A stretch of DNA of 51,398 nucleotides, from assembly GCA_018971625.1 (NCBI GenBank), contig JAGXAJ010000025.1, positions 1-51,398 on the forward strand, read 5' to 3'. Positions 35,174 to 44,152 of the stretch are shown piece after piece. The notes under the pieces are model-generated. The model was given only the letters and a program-made list of their open reading frames with translations, did no database searches and was not told the DNA's origin. Made by a program: the position numbers and the translations under genes. The stretch's first letter is position 1. Every line of letters starts with the position of its first letter. This stretch comes from Pseudomonadota bacterium (GTDB lineage Bacteria; Pseudomonadota; Alphaproteobacteria; Rhizobiales; Xanthobacteraceae).

Positions 35174-38100
35174 TTGATGGGCGATGGCTCGGGGGCGGCT
35201 CCCATCAGGGGGTTTTGGAAAAAACTCGTTTTGTTCGACAGCAACCTTGCTGCAATGAAAGGTTGCCTGGTTCTGCTCGTCCTCGCTCTTGCCGCAATTC
35301 CCTCGCCGGCTTTCGCGCAGTTGGTCAACGTTGGGTCGATAACGGTCAATTCCTCGGCAAATCCCGGCGAGGTCGGAACGCCTGTGACCTTCACCGTGAC
35401 GGTCACCGGAGTGATCCGCCTTCCTCTTCCGATCATCACGCCAACCGGGACGGTTGTCTTCAAGGACAATGGAGTTGCCATCGGCAACGGCACGCTGGAC
35501 AGCAATGGCCAGGCGACGCTGACGACGAGCTCACTGAGCGTGGGCAGCCATCCGATCACCGTCACCTACAATGGTGACGTCGTCTACAATCCGGCCACCT
35601 CGTCGGCGTTAAGCCAGAGCATCGTTCAAGGCGCCACCACGACGACCGTCGTCTCCTCGTCAAACCCGTCGCAGTTCGGCTCGAACGTGACATTCACCGC
35701 AACCGTATCGGGCGCGCCATCCGGCCTCACGCCAACGGGCACGGTCACCTTCGAGGACGGCGCCACCGTGATCGGCAGCGGCAGCTTGAACGGCAGCGGG
35801 CAGGCGGCGTTCTCGACAAGCGCGTTGAGCGGAGGCAGCCACTCCATCACGGCTGTCTATGGCGGCGACGGCAATTTTGCCGGCAGCACGTCGCCAACGC
35901 TGACGCAGACCGTCAATCCGACTTCGAGTTCGACCAGCGTCGCGGCCTCCAGCAACCCGGCGACGTTCGGCAGTTCCGTGACATTCACCGCGACCGTCAG
36001 CGGCAGCGGAGGCACGCCAAGCGGGACCGTGACCTTCAAGGATGGCGGGTCGACACTTGGAACCGGCACTTTGAGCGGCGGACAGGCAACACTCACCACA
36101 GCTTCCGAAACGGTCGGCAGCCACAGCATCACTGCCGTGTACGGGGGCGACGGCAATTTCGCGACCAGCACGTCTTCGCCTCTGACCTTCGTCGTCAATC
36201 AGGCGGCGAGCAGTACCCAGGTTACCTCGTCGCTCAATCCCAGCGCCGTCGGCGGCGCCGTCACCTTCACCGCGACCGTCACCGTGCCGAACGGCACCGC
36301 GACAGGAACGGTGACCTTCAAGGACGGTGGCAGCACGATTGGCTCCGGTTCGCTCGCCGGCAACGGCACGGCAACAGTCACCACCAGCACGCTCGCGCTC
36401 GGCAGCCATTCCATCACGGCCGTTTATGGCGGCGACGGCAACTTTGTCGGCAGCACGTCGTCTATCCTGACACAGATGGTGAATGTCGATTCGAGCACGA
36501 CATCCCTTTCCTCTTCCATCAATCCGTCCAACTTTGGAACAGCCGTCACGTTCACGGCAATAGTCACTGGCGTAGGGCCGACACCAACGGGCACCGTGAC
36601 CTTCAAGAACGGCGGCAGCACGATGGGGAGTAGCAATCTCGACGGCAGCGGACAGGCGACGTTCACCACCTCCGTGCTTGTCGCCGGAAGCCACGCGATC
36701 AGCGCGGTCTATAGCGGCGATACGACCTATGGTGCCAGCATCTCGCCAACCGTGACGCAAACGGTCGGACAGAACCCGACGGTGACCGCGTTGACGGCAG
36801 CGCCAAATCCCACCTCGCCCGGCACGTCGGTGACCTTGACCGCGGTGGTGACCGGCGCGGGCGGCACGCCGACCGGGACTGTGACCTTTGACGATGGAGC
36901 AACGGCCCTCGGCACCGTCGCGCTCAATGGGAGCGGGCACGCGGTCCTCACCGTCGGCACCTTGAGCGGTGGAACGCATACGCTCAGTGCCACCTATAAT
37001 GGCGACAGCAATTTCACAGCGAGCCTGTCGCCTACGGTCGCGCTGGTCGAAAACCCGAATGCGACCAGCACCAGCGTTGCGGCAACGCCCAATCCGGCTG
37101 CGGTCGGCACGACGATATCGCTGACCGCAACGGTGGCCGCGAGCGGAACGCCGACGGGGAACGTGACTTTCAGGGATGGCGCAGCCACGATCGGCACGGC
37201 CGCGCTCAACGGCAGCGCGCAGGCAAGCCTGGCTGTCGCGACGCTGGCGAGCGGCACCCATTCGATCACCGCGGTCTATGGTGGCGACGTCAACTTTACC
37301 GGCAGCACGTCGCCCGCGATCAGCGTGGCAATCCAGCAGCGAACCGTGACGGTCTCCCTTTCATCATCGCTCAACCCAAGCATCGCGGGCCAGCCGGTCA
37401 CGTTCGCAGCTACTGTGACGTCCTCTTCCGGCACACCGAGCGGCACCGTATCGTTCCGCGACGGGGCTACGGTCCTCGCCACCACGAACCTCGCTTCAGG
37501 CGCCACCGCGCTGACGACGTCGTCGCTGGTTTCCGGCACGCACAGCATCACGGCCGCCTATAATGGCGACGCCAACTATGCCGCGGCGACATCCGCCGCG
37601 CTGACGCAGTCGGTCAATCTGCCCGCGGACAGTCTGAAGCTTCGCGCACTGCAGATTGCCGCAACCAGAATCGCTGCGCAGAATTCAGGGGCCGCGGTCG
37701 CCAGCGCAATCCATTCCGCCGTCAGCGAAGGGTTTGCCGATGACGGCGGACTCCTGGTCCCGAGCGGCAGCGGCGTCCGGTTCAATTCCGCAGGGAGTAG
37801 CGGCGAGCGCAACGCCTCGGCTGCGGAACGGCCGAGATGGGTGTTGTGGGCCGACATGCTCTATAGCGGCTTGAATACTGACCGGCCGAACCAGGATATG
37901 ACAGGCCAGCAATGGAATGGACTGGCCGGCATGACCTTTCGCGCGACGCCCGACTTCCTGGTCGGGATGCTCGGAGGGTACGAAAATTTCGATTATGTCT
38001 CGCAGCCGCTCAACGGTCGTTTTCAGGGCGGGGGATGGACCACTGGCAGCTACCTGGGATGGCAGCCGTTGTCGGGCCTGCGCTTCGAGGCCGGTCTGGC

Positions 38101-38599
38101 CTATTCGGCTCTCAACCTCGATGGCGTCGCCGGCAGCGCGAGCGGCTCTTTCCCTGGCTACCGCATGCTTGCAACCACGGGCTTGACCGGCAACTACAAG
38201 ATCACCCAGCACCTGGAGTTCGAGCCGTCGATGCAGGTCTTCGCGCTACTGGAAAAGGAACAAGGCTATACCGACAGCCTCGGGACCGCGCAAAGCGATC
38301 GAACCTTCTCGACCGGTCGCGCCAGCGTCGGCACGAAATGGCTCTATCGCTCGCAATGGGGAGATTTGTCGGTCGTTCCCTATTTCGGCGTGTACGGCGA
38401 TTACTATTTTTCCAAAGACGACGCGACAGCAGCGCTGTCAGTGCCCTCGCTCGACGGCGCATCGCTGCGTGCGACGTCGGGCCTGACGGTCGCGATGGCA
38501 AGTGGCGCCCAATTCACAGTTGGCGGCGAACTCGGTGGCATCGGCAGCGGAAGCTTCGACATCTGGTCCGCGCGCGCCCGCGTGGCGGTGCCGTTCTAG
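35174..38599 (+). CDS. Autotransporter with eight Ig-like repeats
   Basis: A 1141-aa surface protein. A signal peptide MKGCLVLLVLALAAIPSPAF begins at 35255, which may be the true start; the frame from 35174 gives a longer N-terminus. Eight tandem Ig-like (Big_3/5 type) repeats of about 93 aa follow. Each opens with a SSxNP-x-x-x-G motif, carries GTVTFxDGxxxxG and closes with HSITAVYGGDxNF or a close variant. A linker with AATRIAAQNSGAAVASAI precedes an outer-membrane beta-barrel of about 250 aa that ends in Phe. It is thus a type V-like adhesin: barrel in the outer membrane, repeats exposed. The repeats are similar at the DNA level, so copy number could vary by recombination. Confidence 0.87.
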   Translation: MMGDGSGAAPIRGFWKKLVLFDSNLAAMKGCLVLLVLALAAIPSPAFAQLVNVGSITVNSSANPGEVGTPVTFTVTVTGVIRLPLPIITPTGTVVFKDNGVAIGNGTLDSNGQATLTTSSLSVGSHPITVTYNGDVVYNPATSSALSQSIVQGATTTTVVSSSNPSQFGSNVTFTATVSGAPSGLTPTGTVTFEDGATVIGSGSLNGSGQAAFSTSALSGGSHSITAVYGGDGNFAGSTSPTLTQTVNPTSSSTSVAASSNPATFGSSVTFTATVSGSGGTPSGTVTFKDGGSTLGTGTLSGGQATLTTASETVGSHSITAVYGGDGNFATSTSSPLTFVVNQAASSTQVTSSLNPSAVGGAVTFTATVTVPNGTATGTVTFKDGGSTIGSGSLAGNGTATVTTSTLALGSHSITAVYGGDGNFVGSTSSILTQMVNVDSSTTSLSSSINPSNFGTAVTFTAIVTGVGPTPTGTVTFKNGGSTMGSSNLDGSGQATFTTSVLVAGSHAISAVYSGDTTYGASISPTVTQTVGQNPTVTALTAAPNPTSPGTSVTLTAVVTGAGGTPTGTVTFDDGATALGTVALNGSGHAVLTVGTLSGGTHTLSATYNGDSNFTASLSPTVALVENPNATSTSVAATPNPAAVGTTISLTATVAASGTPTGNVTFRDGAATIGTAALNGSAQASLAVATLASGTHSITAVYGGDVNFTGSTSPAISVAIQQRTVTVSLSSSLNPSIAGQPVTFAATVTSSSGTPSGTVSFRDGATVLATTNLASGATALTTSSLVSGTHSITAAYNGDANYAAATSAALTQSVNLPADSLKLRALQIAATRIAAQNSGAAVASAIHSAVSEGFADDGGLLVPSGSGVRFNSAGSSGERNASAAERPRWVLWADMLYSGLNTDRPNQDMTGQQWNGLAGMTFRATPDFLVGMLGGYENFDYVSQPLNGRFQGGGWTTGSYLGWQPLSGLRFEAGLAYSALNLDGVAGSASGSFPGYRMLATTGLTGNYKITQHLEFEPSMQVFALLEKEQGYTDSLGTAQSDRTFSTGRASVGTKWLYRSQWGDLSVVPYFGVYGDYYFSKDDATAALSVPSLDGASLRATSGLTVAMASGAQFTVGGELGGIGSGSFDIWSARARVAVPF

Positions 38600-38702
38600 A
38601 GCCTTCCCGCTCCGATGGAATCGGAACGTAGCTCTAGATTCTTGTTTGACGCGTTTTCTTTGCGCGAACCGGCATCCGCTTCGCTCGAAAACGCTCCAGG
38701 GT
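38597..38702. repeat. Rhizobial intergenic palindromic repeat
   Basis: Starts with TCTAGAGC, a hairpin CCGAT-GGA-ATCGG and the mirror GCTCTAGA, then TTCTTGTTTGACGCGTTTTC and GCGAACCGGCATCCGCTTCG. This block resembles the intergenic repeats common in Bradyrhizobium and relatives. Its hairpin may also end transcription of the autotransporter gene. Confidence 0.6.
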
Positions 38703-38756
38703 GTTGATACCGAACCACCGATCGAGATCACCGCATTGAGCGATGATCCACAGCGT

Positions 38757-39269
38757 CTAGGTGTTGAAAAGATCGGCTGTCGCCGGCGCGCGAAACGACG
38801 AACCGGCTATCCATTTTTTGGCGCGGGCGGGCGCAGGATGGTTCGAACGCAGAGCTTTCTCAACCTGATTGCAAAGATAGACGCGATCCATGTGCGGCCG
38901 GGAATAGGCCATCGAAAGTTCGATCAAGCGGCTGCCCGCGGCGACCGGATTCAAGCCGATCGCAACCAGGACGTTGGACGCGACAGGTTCGTTCTCGCCA
39001 AAAGCAAGCAACCGGAAGCCGAGATTGCTGAAGGCGCGCTGCGCTTGTCTGACGTTTCTCAAGGCTTGATCGTAATCGCGTATCTCCTGCGAGCTGACCG
39101 CCAGCTCCCGCGGCTTGGGGAACGAGATACTTTCGGCCATGGACATCTGCCCAAGAACCTTGCGCCGAAGCTCAAAGAACGTCCGCAATGGTTGGCTCAG
39201 CAATTCAGAAGCGAACCAGCTGAGGGCTGCGGTGGCCGAGATCGTAACCAGATACACATACCATTGCAT
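38757..39269 (-). CDS. Conserved membrane-anchored hypothetical protein
   Basis: A 170-aa protein. The N-terminus MQWYVYLVTISATAALSWFA is one membrane segment, followed by a soluble domain with LRTFFELRRKVLGQM, DYDQALRNVRQAQRAF and LIELSMAY. It resembles a hypothetical family found in related alphaproteobacteria. There is no predicted enzyme motif. It stands alone on the minus strand. Confidence 0.6.
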   Translation of the reverse strand: MQWYVYLVTISATAALSWFASELLSQPLRTFFELRRKVLGQMSMAESISFPKPRELAVSSQEIRDYDQALRNVRQAQRAFSNLGFRLLAFGENEPVASNVLVAIGLNPVAAGSRLIELSMAYSRPHMDRVYLCNQVEKALRSNHPAPARAKKWIAGSSFRAPATADLFNT

Positions 39270-39326
39270 GTTGCTGCTGAACCTCGTTTAAAGTTCCGCG
39301 CTGATCCACTTTAGATGTTCTCAGAG

Positions 39327-39488
39327 TTATTCGATGTATCGGGAAGCAGAGCCGTTCCCCGCCGGGAGATCGGCCACCGCAGAACGAGCAGAAGGCGGTG
39401 CGAACACCACCTTCGTTGCGAACAGGCTGCCGAGGAGCGCAAGGCCGAACGTCGCAATCCAGATCGTTCTGATCAACTCGAGCCCCAC
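39327..39488 (-). CDS. Small single-span membrane protein
   Basis: A 53-aa frame from a GTG at 39488, chosen because AGGAG stands eight bases upstream. LIRTIWIATFGLALLGSLFA is one membrane segment, followed by a short soluble tail. No family is recognised. Confidence 0.45.
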   Translation of the reverse strand: MGLELIRTIWIATFGLALLGSLFATKVVFAPPSARSAVADLPAGNGSASRYIE

Positions 39489-39548
39489 TTCGACAGCTCC
39501 TGCGTAACCGGCAATTCCATCTTCGCAACGTCGGGTCGACGCACTCAA

Positions 39549-40164
39549 TCAACCTTAATAGAGCGTTATTCACAAGGTCGAATCGATCGACGCGCGTTAT
39601 CGTCTGCAATTAGAGTTAACGCGACCGGCGGACCGAACGGACGCTCATCGCGATGCACGTTGATGCGTGAGAAGCACGCGCTAAACGCGTCCGCGCGCTG
39701 CCGACGCCTCGCGATCAGTCCTGACGCTGCAGCAAGGCATCGGCAGCGTCCGATATCGAGCTGCGATCCGAGACCAGCACCAATTTTCCACGACGCGGCG
39801 TATTAGCGCTCGCGGTTCGCGCGCTTCGGGCAAACACCGAAGTAACTCCTCAAGATCAGTCGCGGCCGCTGGATTTTCTTCGCGCCCCTGCCCTTGAGTT
39901 CTGCTTTCAAACCGCGTTTGACGCTTGTGTCGTCGTTTGCGCCTGATGCGTTTCCTGCAAACCAGAACGAGGTTGCACGGCGCGACTTTACGGTCATCAA
40001 CGCGGAGGAGTTTTCATCCGCTGCATATCGGATGAAAGATTCGAGATTCCATCGCCGGGGTGCAGCCGCGCAGCAAGCGTCAACCGCGAAAAAAGCCCGT
40101 CGATGCCGGGAACGGAATCGATCGATGCCACGTTGTCCGGGCACCACTGGAGGAGGAAACAGTC
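39549..40164. other. Gene-poor stretch
   Basis: About 600 bp with only short frames that I cannot support. A minus-strand frame from about 40005 (MTVKSRRATS) is basic and not recognised, so I leave it out. Confidence 0.4.
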
Positions 40165-40251
40165 ATGGGCTTTGGAAGAGGTGCGTTGCTTTGGCTTTTG
40201 GGAGTGCCGCTCCCCATCATAATATTGCTCGCATTGTTCTGGCATCATTGA
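40165..40251 (+). CDS. 28-aa hydrophobic small protein
   Basis: MGFGRGALLWLLGVPLPIII followed by LLALFWHH: almost the whole chain is one membrane helix. AGGAGGAAACAGTC in front of the ATG is an excellent ribosome binding site. Very similar short proteins are common in rhizobia and relatives, so this is a genuine small gene. Its function is unknown. Confidence 0.75.
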   Translation: MGFGRGALLWLLGVPLPIIILLALFWHH

Positions 40252-40494
40252 GGATGTGCCCGGATGCGCCCGGCTGTGAAGGCTCTTGGCTATGCCGAGG
40301 GCCTTTTACCGTGGAGCGCGTCCTTGGAATGACAACCGTCATTGTTCAGGGAGGCGTCGAACGGATCCGGGCAACCTGCACTTTTACGGTGTCGATAGAT
40401 CGGCGGCTGAAAATGGCTTACGTTAGCCGGCCTGCGCAGGCTTAGCGCGATTGACGCGGACTTTGTTTATCAATAGCATTCGGAATCGATAAAA

Positions 40495-40543
40495 GGGGAT
40501 GGAGTACCCCCTCAACCGCCGCAAGGCTGATGACTCCTACCGG
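40495..40543 (+). ncRNA. Fluoride riboswitch (crcB motif)
   Basis: GGGGATGGAGTACCCC forms the first stem-loop of the crcB motif. CTCAACCGCC-GCAA-GGC gives the second stem with a GNRA loop, and GGCTGATGACTCCTACC completes the conserved 3' part. All hallmark positions match. It is followed by a 49-aa membrane protein gene (start 40605), not by crcB. Translation through the motif gives a false open frame. Confidence 0.85.
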
Positions 40544-40604
40544 GCGCATTCGCGTCGGTGGGAGCTGTTGTCCTCCGAGCTGCGCCATAGCAACGGGGCG
40601 TTGT

Positions 40605-40754
40605 ATGGACAGACTTCCAGGCTCCTTACAAATGGCGATTTGGTATTGTGGCGCGCTATGGCTGGTCGCCATTTTTGGCTACGCAATGGGTGCGCCACGA
40701 GAGATGACGATCATCTTCATGGCTCTTTTGGTGGCCGGGTTCGTTTGGTGGTAG
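40605..40754 (+). CDS. 49-aa membrane protein behind a fluoride riboswitch
   Basis: Starts MDRLPGSLQMAIWYCGALWL and ends ALLVAGFVWW, with two hydrophobic stretches separated by APREM. The fluoride riboswitch lies 62 bases upstream, a normal leader distance. A second possible start is Met10 (40632). No family is recognised. If it is under fluoride control, it may be a small accessory to fluoride export. Its translation is supported mainly by the position and hydrophobic pattern. Confidence 0.5.
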   Translation: MDRLPGSLQMAIWYCGALWLVAIFGYAMGAPREMTIIFMALLVAGFVWW

Positions 40755-41061
40755 GCATTAAAAAAGCTAACGAATCGAGCATCCGCAAGCGAGCAAAATA
40801 CCAATGGCGGCTCGATCTCCGTTCAGCATCTTTTCTTGGAATGGGACAGAAAGCCAACTGAATGGCCCTGTCGGCACGACTTCCGCGGAGGATCGCGATC
40901 GAGGCGAATGCGAACGTAGTGCAGCACAAAACAAGACGGCCCCCCGGCGCCAGAGCCCCGAACCGGTTGCTTCGTGAATGACGTCAAATTGCTGCGAAAT
41001 CGGGACAGCAACTTGGCAATCTTAAAGAGTCATCCAAACCATTGCCACCCCGCCTCCCCGG
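40755..41061. other. Convergent intergenic region
   Basis: About 300 bp between the 49-aa gene and the DUF190 stop. I see no gene. It should hold terminators for both directions, but no convincing hairpin with a T run is visible. Confidence 0.35.
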
Positions 41062-41409
41062 CTAGGCGGCCGTCGTCTTGTCACTGCCATATTGCAGCAC
41101 CTGCAATTTCTCCAGCGTGACGAGACCACTATCCATCATGCCGTCGAGAACCGGCAGAAACTCATTGATCCTCTCTTCGGAATCGACGATTTCGATGACC
41201 AATGGCAAATCCATCGAGAGGCGAAGAATCTTGTCGGTGTGGATGAGGCTCGATTTGCCGAAACCCATCGGACCCCGCAACACCGTAGCGCCCGCCAGAT
41301 GCATTTCCCGCGCTTTCTTCACAATGGCCTCATAGAGCGGACGACCATCGAACTTGTCGTTTTCACCGGTGAAAATCCGCAGCAGCAACGCTTGTTTCGG
41401 CATTTGCAT
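41062..41409 (-). CDS. DUF190 family protein
   Basis: A 115-aa protein of the DUF190 family: LLRIFTGENDKFDGRPLYE near the start, GATVLRGPMGFG in the middle and LPLVIEIVDSEERINEFLP near the end. These small PII-like proteins are often encoded next to crcB. GGGAG stands in front of the ATG. It is 11 bp after the second crcB gene, so the three form one operon. Its biochemical function is not established; a regulatory role for the channel is possible. Confidence 0.85.
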   Translation of the reverse strand: MQMPKQALLLRIFTGENDKFDGRPLYEAIVKKAREMHLAGATVLRGPMGFGKSSLIHTDKILRLSMDLPLVIEIVDSEERINEFLPVLDGMMDSGLVTLEKLQVLQYGSDKTTAA

Positions 41410-41420
41410 TTTCAGCTCCC

Positions 41421-41915
41421 CTACAAACGATTGAGGCGTGCCGCCAGTGCATGACCGAGCCATACGCCGACGAGCCAGGTGATGGCCGAGACCAACAGAT
41501 AAATCAGCGCGGTCCGCGTGTTGCCGGACTGCACAAGTCGCAACGTCTCCAGACTGAACGAGGAAAACGTCGTATAGCCTCCGCAAATCCCGACCATGAC
41601 GAACTGTCTCTGCCGTGGACTGACGAACAATCTGCCGTCTGGGCCCGTCAGCGCCGCATAAAATCCGATGGCGAACGAGCCGGTCACGTTGACGAATAAT
41701 GTCCCCCACGGAAAACCGTCGCCAAACTGGCTCACGGACAGGACGGAAACCAGGAAACGCGCCACAGCGCCGACCACGCTTCCGAGTGCGACCGAAATAT
41801 AGGAACCGCTCCTGTCCCAGAAAGTCTGCCACCAACTGGAACGGCGCGGACGAGCAAGCGGGCGGTTCTCGACCTGCGTGTTGGCCGAAGAGTCCGGTGG
41901 AACGTTGTCCTGCAT
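41421..41915 (-). CDS. crcB: CrcB/Fluc fluoride channel subunit (second gene of the pair)
   Basis: A 164-aa four-helix protein of the CrcB family. Residues after about 45 give SVVGAVARFLVS, then FPWGTLFVNVTGSFAIG and the signature GGYTTFSSFS. The N-terminal 40 aa are an extra soluble part. The start at 41915 has GAGG upstream. Two-gene Fluc channels form antiparallel heterodimers, and the neighbour (41926-42318) is the partner. It is expected to export fluoride through the inner membrane. The operon is headed by a fluoride riboswitch on the minus strand. Confidence 0.87.
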   Translation of the reverse strand: MQDNVPPDSSANTQVENRPLARPRRSSWWQTFWDRSGSYISVALGSVVGAVARFLVSVLSVSQFGDGFPWGTLFVNVTGSFAIGFYAALTGPDGRLFVSPRQRQFVMVGICGGYTTFSSFSLETLRLVQSGNTRTALIYLLVSAITWLVGVWLGHALAARLNRL

Positions 41916-41925
41916 GGGCCGGACC

Positions 41926-42318
41926 TCAGCCGAACGCGCGGGCGCCGGCCGCGAAGCCGACAGCAACGGCAACAAGACAGAGAGAAAGCGACAGCACGAT
42001 ATTCCCAACCGCGCGCATCATGTCGCCGTCGCGGGCGAGCGACAGGGTTTGAAGGCTGAAGGAGGACACCGTGGTGTAGGTTCCGAGGATGCCGATCGCC
42101 GCGAATTGCCACGCTCTTTCGGCTGCAAAAATCCCGTGGCTGGCGGCCGACGCTCCCAGGATGCCGAGCAGGAACGCGCCGCTGACATTGACGGCCAGCG
42201 TTCCCCAAGGAAATGTCTCGCCAACGCGCCGCGCCACAAACCCGGACAGCCAGAATCTCGCTGTGCCGCCGAGTATGCTGCCAAGGGCAACCCACATCGC
42301 GCCGTTGATCGTATCCAT
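41926..42318 (-). CDS. crcB: CrcB/Fluc fluoride channel subunit (first gene of the pair)
   Basis: A 130-aa CrcB protein: ALGSILGGTARFWLSG, FPWGTLAVNVSGAFLLG and GTYTTVSSFS (the conserved Thr-Thr/Phe region). I start it at MDTINGAMW (42318), because the longer frame to 42363 adds a non-family sequence. It ends 10 bp before the next crcB. With the leader described at 42539-42592 it makes up a classic fluoride-inducible operon. Confidence 0.88.
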   Translation of the reverse strand: MDTINGAMWVALGSILGGTARFWLSGFVARRVGETFPWGTLAVNVSGAFLLGILGASAASHGIFAAERAWQFAAIGILGTYTTVSSFSLQTLSLARDGDMMRAVGNIVLSLSLCLVAVAVGFAAGARAFG

Positions 42319-42538
42319 CGCATGCCTCGCTCGCCGATCGACCCCCTGGTCGGTCACTTTCAACGCGGCAGGAAGCCAGATCCTTTACTTCCCTGCAGCA
42401 GTCGTCCTCAAAAACACATCTCGCCGGTAGCGCGCAGCATCCCTGGTTCGCGCGACGCAGCTATCCGACTTTGCGTTGAGATGAAGAAGCAGGTCCAAGC
42501 GGCATATCGCCATGGCTTAACCCCCGCATTCTCGACGC

Positions 42539-42592
42539 GGCAGGAGTCATCAGCCTTCATCAGGCGGTTTTGGGGAACCCCATCCCCTTGGA
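42539..42592 (-). ncRNA. Fluoride riboswitch of the crcB operon
   Basis: On the minus strand: GGGGATGGGGTTCCCC, AAAACCGCC-TGATGA-AGGC and GGCTGATGACTCCTGCC. All crcB-motif elements are present. The distance to the first crcB start is about 220 bases, long for this class; the leader between has no gene I can support. It shares its build with the plus-strand copy at 40495. Confidence 0.85.
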
Positions 42593-42689
42593 TCGCGGGA
42601 TGCTAGACGATGTCTGGGCGACGATCAACCTAAACCGGCCGGGATACGCGCCGGCCCTTCGCCTGGTTTTCCGCGATATACCGCAACGA

Positions 42690-43949
42690 TCAGATCGTGG
42701 AGATTCGCCGGCCCGGCAGCCACGCCTTGAAACCGGACGCGCCGAGTCTGGCCATCACATCATCGAGATGGGCGCGATCGCGGGTTTCGATCACGAGTTC
42801 GAGCAGCGTGCCCTTGGCCGGCAGAACGGAAAACGTTCGCTGGTGCGAGACCTCGACGATGTTGGCGCCGGCTTCCGCCAGCAGCGCCGCTACGGCGGCG
42901 AGCTGGCCGGGCCGGTCGACAATGTCGATTGCAAGCTGGGTCAGCCGGCCCTCGCGCGCGAGTTCGCGGGTCAGCACCGAGGCGATCAGCCGCGTGTCGA
43001 TGTTGCCGCCGGTCAGGATCAGACCGACATTTCTCCCCGCAAAGCGCTCCGGCGCCGACAGCATCGCCGCAAGGCCTGCGGCGCCCGCGCCCTCGACGAC
43101 CGTCTTTTCGATCGAGATCAGCATCGACACCGCGCGCTCGAGCTGGTCCTCCGTCACCAGCATGATGTCATCGACCAGACGGCGCACGATCTCCGTGGTG
43201 ATCCGGCCGGGAACCTTGACCGCGATGCCTTCGGCCAGCGTGTCGCCACGCGTCGGCAGTCGCGTGCCGCTGATAGCGTTATGCATCGAAGGGTAAAGCC
43301 CGGCCTGGGCGCCGACGATGCGCAGGTCGGGCTTGACCGATTTGGCGGCAACGGCCATCCCGGAGATCAGGCCGCCGCCGCCGATCGGAACCACCAGCGT
43401 ATCCAGCGCCGGCACCGCCTCGAGCATTTCCAGCGCGATGGTGCCCTGCCCGGCGATCACAAGGGGATCGTCATATGGATGGATCAAGGTCATGTCGTGC
43501 GCACGTGCATGGGCACACGCAAACTCGGCCGCCTCCTCGAAGGTGGCGCCGGAAATGATGACCTTGGCTTCGTGCCGCCTGGTGTTCTCGATCTTCACCA
43601 TCGGCGTGCCGATTGGCATCACGATGACTGCGGGAATGCCCAGCCGCCGGGCGTGGTAGGCGACGCCTTGCGCGTGATTGCCCGCCGACATCGCCACGAC
43701 GCCGCGCCGCCGCTGATCCGGCGACAGCGCCTGCAGCCGGTTCAATGCGCCGCGTTCCTTGAAGCTGGACGTGAACTGGAGATTCTCGAATTTCAGCCAG
43801 ACGCGGCAGCCGAGAATGCCGCCCAGCGTTCGGCTTTCGTTACATTCGGTGACGATCGTCGCGCCGCGAATGGTTGCGGCGGCATCCCTGACGTCAGCCA
43901 GCGTGATCGGCAGGGGTACTTCAAGGGATGGGCTTGGCTGGTTGGGCAT
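42690..43949 (-). CDS. ilvA: Threonine ammonia-lyase with ACT domain
   Basis: A 419-aa fold-type II PLP enzyme. The PLP lysine is in SSFKERGAL (K64), the phosphate loop is GGGGLISG at about 190, and SAGNHAQGVA gives the asparagine loop. A C-terminal ACT domain (about 335-410; IDIVDRPGQLAAVAALL) fits the medium-length, allosteric form. It deaminates threonine to 2-oxobutanoate in isoleucine synthesis. The start at MPNQPSPS (43949) matches the family; the longer frame to 44048 is not needed. It points the same way as the crcB operon but does not belong to it. Confidence 0.93.
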   Translation of the reverse strand: MPNQPSPSLEVPLPITLADVRDAAATIRGATIVTECNESRTLGGILGCRVWLKFENLQFTSSFKERGALNRLQALSPDQRRRGVVAMSAGNHAQGVAYHARRLGIPAVIVMPIGTPMVKIENTRRHEAKVIISGATFEEAAEFACAHARAHDMTLIHPYDDPLVIAGQGTIALEMLEAVPALDTLVVPIGGGGLISGMAVAAKSVKPDLRIVGAQAGLYPSMHNAISGTRLPTRGDTLAEGIAVKVPGRITTEIVRRLVDDIMLVTEDQLERAVSMLISIEKTVVEGAGAAGLAAMLSAPERFAGRNVGLILTGGNIDTRLIASVLTRELAREGRLTQLAIDIVDRPGQLAAVAALLAEAGANIVEVSHQRTFSVLPAKGTLLELVIETRDRAHLDDVMARLGASGFKAWLPGRRISTI

Positions 43950-44152
43950 CTCGCGATTCGTTCGTCTGCGCGGCGTCATATAGCCCGATATCCGGCTGTG
44001 TTGAAATGCCGCGTTCGGAAGGGGTCGGATTTGCCGATATTGCGGCACGGGAGAGCAATGGCGGCAGCTCGCGTCCCATGCCGGGAGCTTCGAGCGAGCT
44101 GGTCACCCGGACGGCAAACGCTTCAGGTCGGTCGATAAATCCGCGGCCCGCA

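Noticed and set aside
35660..37261. Long open frame of 533 codons on the minus strand
   Set aside because: It lies entirely opposite the Ig-like repeats. Its composition (Arg/Gly/Ala-rich, repetitive) mirrors the codon pattern of the adhesin, and the regular repeats keep the frame open.
35161..37551. Series of minus-strand frames of 70-130 codons with regular spacing, first read as a possible repeat array
   Set aside because: They recur every 280 bp because they are complements of the Ig-like units. There are no short identical repeats with unique spacers, so it is not a CRISPR array.
39803..40147. 114-codon minus-strand frame
   Set aside because: Very basic, no domain, no conserved look; the gap is better left without a gene.
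40499..40861. 120-codon frame starting MEYPLNRRKADDS
   Set aside because: It begins inside the fluoride riboswitch; its first residues are a translation of the conserved RNA.
42570..44138. 522-codon plus-strand frame
   Set aside because: It is the complement of the threonine ammonia-lyase gene, which has all catalytic motifs; this frame has no recognisable domain.
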